Assembly: GCA_902577515.1 (NCBI GenBank)
Contig: CACGZJ010000007.1
Location: forward strand, 1-64,000
Direction: 5' to 3'
Length of the DNA stretch: 64,000 bases
From: an uncultured Bacteroidota bacterium
Lineage (GTDB): Bacteria; Bacteroidota; Bacteroidia; Flavobacteriales; Flavobacteriaceae
Shown here one piece after another: positions 59,631-64,000 of the stretch. The notes beneath the pieces are model-generated. The model saw only the letters and a program-made list of their open reading frames with translations. It did not search any database and was not told the DNA's origin. Positions within the stretch are counted from its first letter, which is position 1. Each line of letters starts with the position of its first letter. Position numbers and translations under genes: made by a program.

Positions 59631-60504
59631 TAAAAAACAGAAGAGAGTTTTAGGAAGAGGACTTGATGCTCTTCTAGGTAGCTCAAATAATGATGATAAT
59701 AACTTAAAGTCTCTTGGTAATATTAATTCATTTGAAATCGATATTAATAAGATAGAAGTTAATCCAAATCAACCAAGATCAAATTTCGATAATGCTGAAC
59801 TTAATAGTCTTTCAGATTCTATAAAAGACCTTGGAATTATTCAGCCAATAACTGTAAGGAGGATAAACTCATCTAAATATGAGATAATATCTGGAGAGAG
59901 AAGGTATAAAGCAACAAAGAAGGCAGGCCTAACTTCAATTCCTTGTTATGTAAAAGGAGTTGAAAGTGAATCTGATATTCTTAAGATGTCATTAGTTGAG
60001 AATGTCCAGAGGGTTAATCTAGATCCAATTGAGATTGGATTAAGTTATGAGAGATTAATCTATGAATATAAGCTTGATATTGATTCTATTTCAAGAATAG
60101 TTGGCAAAGATCGATCAACAATTTCCAATTATATAAGGTTGCTTAAACTTGATCCAATCATTCAATCAGGAATAAGAGACAGGTTCTTAACAATGGGACA
60201 TGGAAGAGCTCTTATAAATGTTGATGATAAAAAAAATCAATTAGAAATTTATGAGCAAATAATATCAAAAAATTTATCTGTAAGACAAACTGAAAAAATT
60301 GTAAAAGAACTGAACATTAAAAAAGTTAATTCAAATGTCAGTTCTGATGTTTCTAAAATCTATATTGATGCTACCAATAAATTTGAAAAATTATTTGGTT
60401 CAAAAGTAAAACTTAAAGAAGATTCATCTGGTAAAGTTTCATTATCAACTACTTTTAAAAGTCTTAATGATTTATACTCAATTTTAAAAAAATTATCAAC
60501 TTGA
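59623..60504 (+). CDS. parB: Chromosome partitioning protein ParB
   Basis: LGRGLDALLG; GERRYKATKKAGL; LVENVQRVNLDPIE. Confidence 0.95.
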   Translation: MSDKKQKRVLGRGLDALLGSSNNDDNNLKSLGNINSFEIDINKIEVNPNQPRSNFDNAELNSLSDSIKDLGIIQPITVRRINSSKYEIISGERRYKATKKAGLTSIPCYVKGVESESDILKMSLVENVQRVNLDPIEIGLSYERLIYEYKLDIDSISRIVGKDRSTISNYIRLLKLDPIIQSGIRDRFLTMGHGRALINVDDKKNQLEIYEQIISKNLSVRQTEKIVKELNIKKVNSNVSSDVSKIYIDATNKFEKLFGSKVKLKEDSSGKVSLSTTFKSLNDLYSILKKLST

Positions 60505-61058
60505 GAAATTTTTTTTTATCAATATTAGTGTTATTTTCATTCAATTCTTATTGCCAATCCGAATTAGATTCATTATATATAAGCCCAAGGAAACAAAGAT
60601 TAATTGATGACCCTTTGACTCCATCAAAAGCTGCATTTTATTCTTCAGTAGTCCCGGGACTGGGTCAAGTTTATACAAGAAGATATTGGATGGTTCCAAT
60701 TATATATGGCGGATTAGGAACATCAGCCTACTATTTCAATTACAATCAAAAAGAAATGAATAAATATAGGACAGCATATAAAAGAAGGTTAGCTGGATAT
60801 TTTGATGATGAATATATTGATATAATTCCCGAAAACGAAAAATTATTAGAGGGTATGAAATTTCACAGGAGATACAAAGACTTTGCATTTATGTTTTTAG
60901 TTGGCACTTATGTTTTAAATATTATTGATGCAAATGTAGGAGCTCATTTACTTCAATTTAATGTAAGTGAAGATCTATCTCTTAGACCATTTATTGAAAG
61001 TGATTATTTTGATTTTTCTCAAAATGCAGGAATTAAACTAAAAATTAATTTAGACTAG
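60501..61058 (+). CDS. DUF5683 domain protein (TTG start)
   Basis: PSKAAFYSSVVPGLGQVYTRRYWMVPIIYGGLG; downstream of parB. Confidence 0.85.
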   Translation: MRNFFLSILVLFSFNSYCQSELDSLYISPRKQRLIDDPLTPSKAAFYSSVVPGLGQVYTRRYWMVPIIYGGLGTSAYYFNYNQKEMNKYRTAYKRRLAGYFDDEYIDIIPENEKLLEGMKFHRRYKDFAFMFLVGTYVLNIIDANVGAHLLQFNVSEDLSLRPFIESDYFDFSQNAGIKLKINLD

Positions 61059-61059
61059 A

Positions 61060-62751
61060 ATGAGTTTTATTGAGTGGATTTATTTTTTCTTGATTTATAA
61101 TGGGTTAATTTTTGCTGGCTCTCAGAAGCTATTTAAACTAGCTGGAGTTCCTGGCTGGCATGCAATTATTCCATTTTATAATATCATAAAACATTTAGAT
61201 ATAATTAAAAGACCTAGATGGTGGATAATACTTGTTTTTATCCCAGTAATTAATCTTCTTATGATACCCGTTGTTTGGATAGAATTTATTAAAAGGTTTA
61301 ATCATAACTCCAAGATTGACAGAATACTAGTAATACTAACTATTGGGTTTTATTTTTTTTATATAAGCTATGTTAGTAGCAAAACAAAATTAGTTAAAGA
61401 GATCTCTTTCTCTGGATTTGAAAGATCCATTGGCTCATTAATTTTTGCTATAGTTATAGCAACAATTGTACATAATTATTTTCTACAACCTTTTGTAATA
61501 CCAACTGGGTCGTTAGAGAAGACTTTAAGAGTTGGTGATTTTTTATTAGTAAGTAAGTTTCATTATGGAGCTAGGGTACCATCCACTGTTATTACCCTTC
61601 CTATGGTTCATGATACAATACCCCTTATTAAAACTAGATCTTATTTAAAAGGTCCTCAATTACCATATATCAGGATTCCTGGTTTCCAAGAGATAAAAAA
61701 TAATGATATTGTGGTTTTTAATTGGCCAGCAGATACAGTTAGAAGATTTTTTGTAAAGGAGAAAGGAGTCATTAAGCCAAGAGATAAAAAATCTAATTAT
61801 GTTAAAAGAGCACTTGGAATTCCTGGCGATACAATTGAGATTAAAGATGGAATTGTTTTTATAAATGGCAAAAAAAATGTCTTACCAGATAGAGCTAAAC
61901 CAATTTTTACATATAATATAAAATCAAATAAAGGAGTTTCATCTAATAAACTTAAAGAATTAGGAATTAATGGATTTGTTAGAAAATTTATTATAAAGAA
62001 TCTAACTCAAAGATCTTATGAAGAGATATCTAGTAATATCCTAAGTATCTCCAACACTAAAGATGATGAATATTTAGTTTACACAGATGACTCTGGAATA
62101 CCTTTTGAAATTATTAGAGAGAATAATTTGATTATTAATGAGCTAATTGATACTACAAGAGAAATTAGTTTAACCTATGAAGATGCTTTTAAAGTTGAAA
62201 ATTCTAATTTGTTTGACACTATTTATAGAGTAACTCAGAGTAAAGGTGTATCTAACTTAAATTTCTTTCCAAATAATAATAATTTTAAATGGAACAATGA
62301 CTATCTAGGTCCTATTTATATACCGAAAAAAGGAGATAAAATTGATTTGAGTATAGATAACCTTCCACTATATAAAAAAATAATAAAAGACTATGAATTC
62401 AATAATTTAGAGATTTCAGATGGCAGAATTATTATAAACAATAAAGAACAAGACTCATACACATTTAAACAAGATTATTATTGGATGATGGGAGACAATA
62501 GATATAACTCAGAAGATTCAAGAGTGTGGGGTTTTGTTCCATTTGATCATGTTTTAGGTAAACCAGTTTTTATTTGGATGAGTATTGATGGACTATTTAA
62601 TGGGATTCAAAACTGGAAATTTAGATGGGATCGAATTTTCACAACTATTGGACTAGATGGAGAACCAAGATCTTATCTTCCGCATTTTATAGTATTCATA
62701 TTCTTATGGCAACTATATGTTTTTATCAAAAGAAGAAAATCTAAAAGTTAA
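61060..62751 (+). CDS. lepB: Signal peptidase I (long Bacteroidota form with insertion)
   Basis: IPTGSLEKTLRVGDFLLV (catalytic Ser), NYVKRALGIPGD (catalytic Lys), MGDNRYNSEDSR. Confidence 0.94.
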   Translation: MSFIEWIYFFLIYNGLIFAGSQKLFKLAGVPGWHAIIPFYNIIKHLDIIKRPRWWIILVFIPVINLLMIPVVWIEFIKRFNHNSKIDRILVILTIGFYFFYISYVSSKTKLVKEISFSGFERSIGSLIFAIVIATIVHNYFLQPFVIPTGSLEKTLRVGDFLLVSKFHYGARVPSTVITLPMVHDTIPLIKTRSYLKGPQLPYIRIPGFQEIKNNDIVVFNWPADTVRRFFVKEKGVIKPRDKKSNYVKRALGIPGDTIEIKDGIVFINGKKNVLPDRAKPIFTYNIKSNKGVSSNKLKELGINGFVRKFIIKNLTQRSYEEISSNILSISNTKDDEYLVYTDDSGIPFEIIRENNLIINELIDTTREISLTYEDAFKVENSNLFDTIYRVTQSKGVSNLNFFPNNNNFKWNNDYLGPIYIPKKGDKIDLSIDNLPLYKKIIKDYEFNNLEISDGRIIINNKEQDSYTFKQDYYWMMGDNRYNSEDSRVWGFVPFDHVLGKPVFIWMSIDGLFNGIQNWKFRWDRIFTTIGLDGEPRSYLPHFIVFIFLWQLYVFIKRRKSKS

Positions 62752-63548
62752 TCATTATTAGAATTCTTAAACAAAAAATCCTTCTCACTCTTACTTAAAC
62801 TTTCGTATCCAGATTTACTTATTTTGTCTAATATGTTATCGATCTTTTTTTGATTATCTCGATTTTCTTTAGGTTTAGACTTAAAATTATTTATCAATTT
62901 AAATATGAAGTCAAATGGTGAGTTTGATGAGTTAAAGTTCTTTGCATAGTAAAAACCATAAAAAGCACCACCCAAATGTGCAATATTTCCACCAGCATTA
63001 CTAAAGGGTATTTGAATTAAACTTAATAAAACATAGAAAAGACCTAAATATTTCAATTTAATATCAAAAAAAATAAGGTTTACTCTAGTGTTTGGCGTAT
63101 ATGAACAAGCAAAAATAAGTACAGCATACACAGCAGCTGATGATCCTATCAAAGGTGAAAAAGCATTTTTAAATACTGGGAAAATATTATATGAAATCAC
63201 AAAGAATAGACCTCCCATAAGTACACCATAAAAATATATTTCTATTAATTTTTTATTTGTTAGAAAATTTAAAAAATATTTACAAACAATAAACAGAATC
63301 AACATGTTCCAGAATATGTGAAAAAAATCAATATGAAAAAAAGAATATGATATTAGAGTCCAAGGACTTCTAATAATATCTCCTATTCCTGGGTGAAGAT
63401 CAAAATAATTGATAAGGCTAAATTGTTTTAAATTGAAAAGAAATAAAAATGTATTTACAACAAGTGGAAGCAGAAAAACAATAATATTGATTATTATAAT
63501 TTTTTTAAAAAAAGGCTGATTTAAAAAATATCTAAACCCTAATTCCAT
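62748..63548 (-). CDS. Rhomboid-family intramembrane serine protease
   Basis: IDFFHIFWNMLIL, LIGSSAAVYAV, NIAHLGGAFYGF. Confidence 0.9.
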   Translation of the reverse strand: MELGFRYFLNQPFFKKIIIINIIVFLLPLVVNTFLFLFNLKQFSLINYFDLHPGIGDIIRSPWTLISYSFFHIDFFHIFWNMLILFIVCKYFLNFLTNKKLIEIYFYGVLMGGLFFVISYNIFPVFKNAFSPLIGSSAAVYAVLIFACSYTPNTRVNLIFFDIKLKYLGLFYVLLSLIQIPFSNAGGNIAHLGGAFYGFYYAKNFNSSNSPFDFIFKLINNFKSKPKENRDNQKKIDNILDKISKSGYESLSKSEKDFLFKNSNND

Positions 63549-64000
63549 CTTTTATTATTAAACTGATTTTTTTTCCAGTACCACATCATTATAAATCCAG
63601 TAATTGCTCCCCCAATGTGAGCAAAGTGAGCAATTGGGCCAACTGAATATGAAGTGAATCCAAAGAAAAGGTCAAATAAAATTAGAAGAGGCACTAAATA
63701 TTTAGCTTTAATGGGTATTGGTGGAAAAAGAAGCATTAGTTGAACATTTGGAAATAACATAGCAAAACCAACTAGTATACCATAAAGAGCTCCAGATGCA
63801 CCCACCATAACTGCCTTATATGATTGAATTCCTGAAGCAAGGTTTGCTTCGCCTAATGCCTGTATTAAACTGGTATTTAGTCTGCCTGTTTCAAAAAAAC
63901 TATTTATCTCATTTTTTGATAAGCCATTATCAATTAATAATTGTGTTACAGATAAAACATCATAATGATATACTAGAGTTTGAATAAGAACTGCACCAAA
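63539..64000 (-). CDS. Rhomboid-family intramembrane serine protease (5' end beyond window)
   Basis: VGASGALYGIL catalytic GASG, AHFAHIGGAITG; frame open to window edge. Confidence 0.92.
   Translation of the reverse strand, partial: FGAVLIQTLVYHYDVLSVTQLLIDNGLSKNEINSFFETGRLNTSLIQALGEANLASGIQSYKAVMVGASGALYGILVGFAMLFPNVQLMLLFPPIPIKAKYLVPLLILFDLFFGFTSYSVGPIAHFAHIGGAITGFIMMWYWKKNQFNNKRWN

Overview
AT-rich 64 kb chromosomal window from a marine-type Flavobacteriia/Bacteroidota bacterium. Lineage is inferred from gene content and order (grpE-dnaJ, parA-parB-DUF5683-lepB, DUF3276, DUF2795, GSII glutamine synthetase) and from recurrent Bacteroidota-type TAnnTTTG -7 promoter elements. Most of the window is dense housekeeping and envelope genes: ABC exporter, M14 and M28 peptidases, recQ, kdsD, tatC, lptB, pssA, lnt, secA, gltBD, MATE, NtrC-type regulator, dnaJ/grpE, ilvE, crcB, pyrF, prfA, purM, glnA (GSII), msrA, OmpA/TSP3, Cu/Zn SOD, oxyR, parAB, lepB, two rhomboids. 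There are three tRNAs (Arg-ACG, Pro-TGG, Pro-GGG). No CRISPR array, prophage, IS element or rRNA was seen. The most interesting parts are not in the supplied ORF track: (i) a 21-aa, 9-cysteine micropeptide at 39758-39823 with its own terminator-like hairpin, followed by a strongly structured RNA candidate at ~39925-40105; (ii) a serine-recombinase-like protein whose catalytic Ser/Arg motif looks degenerate (47826-48431), divergent from a 28-aa membrane microprotein, with two near-identical dyads 147 bp apart between them; (iii) a tRNA-Arg with an apparent A19-U56 replacement of the universal G19-C56 elbow pair; (iv) a Cu/Zn SOD with Ala at the conserved Zn-ligand Asp position; (v) a hypothetical protein with kinase/APH-like catalytic motifs next to the tRNA-Pro pair. 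All functional statements come from reading motifs; no searches or folding programs were run.
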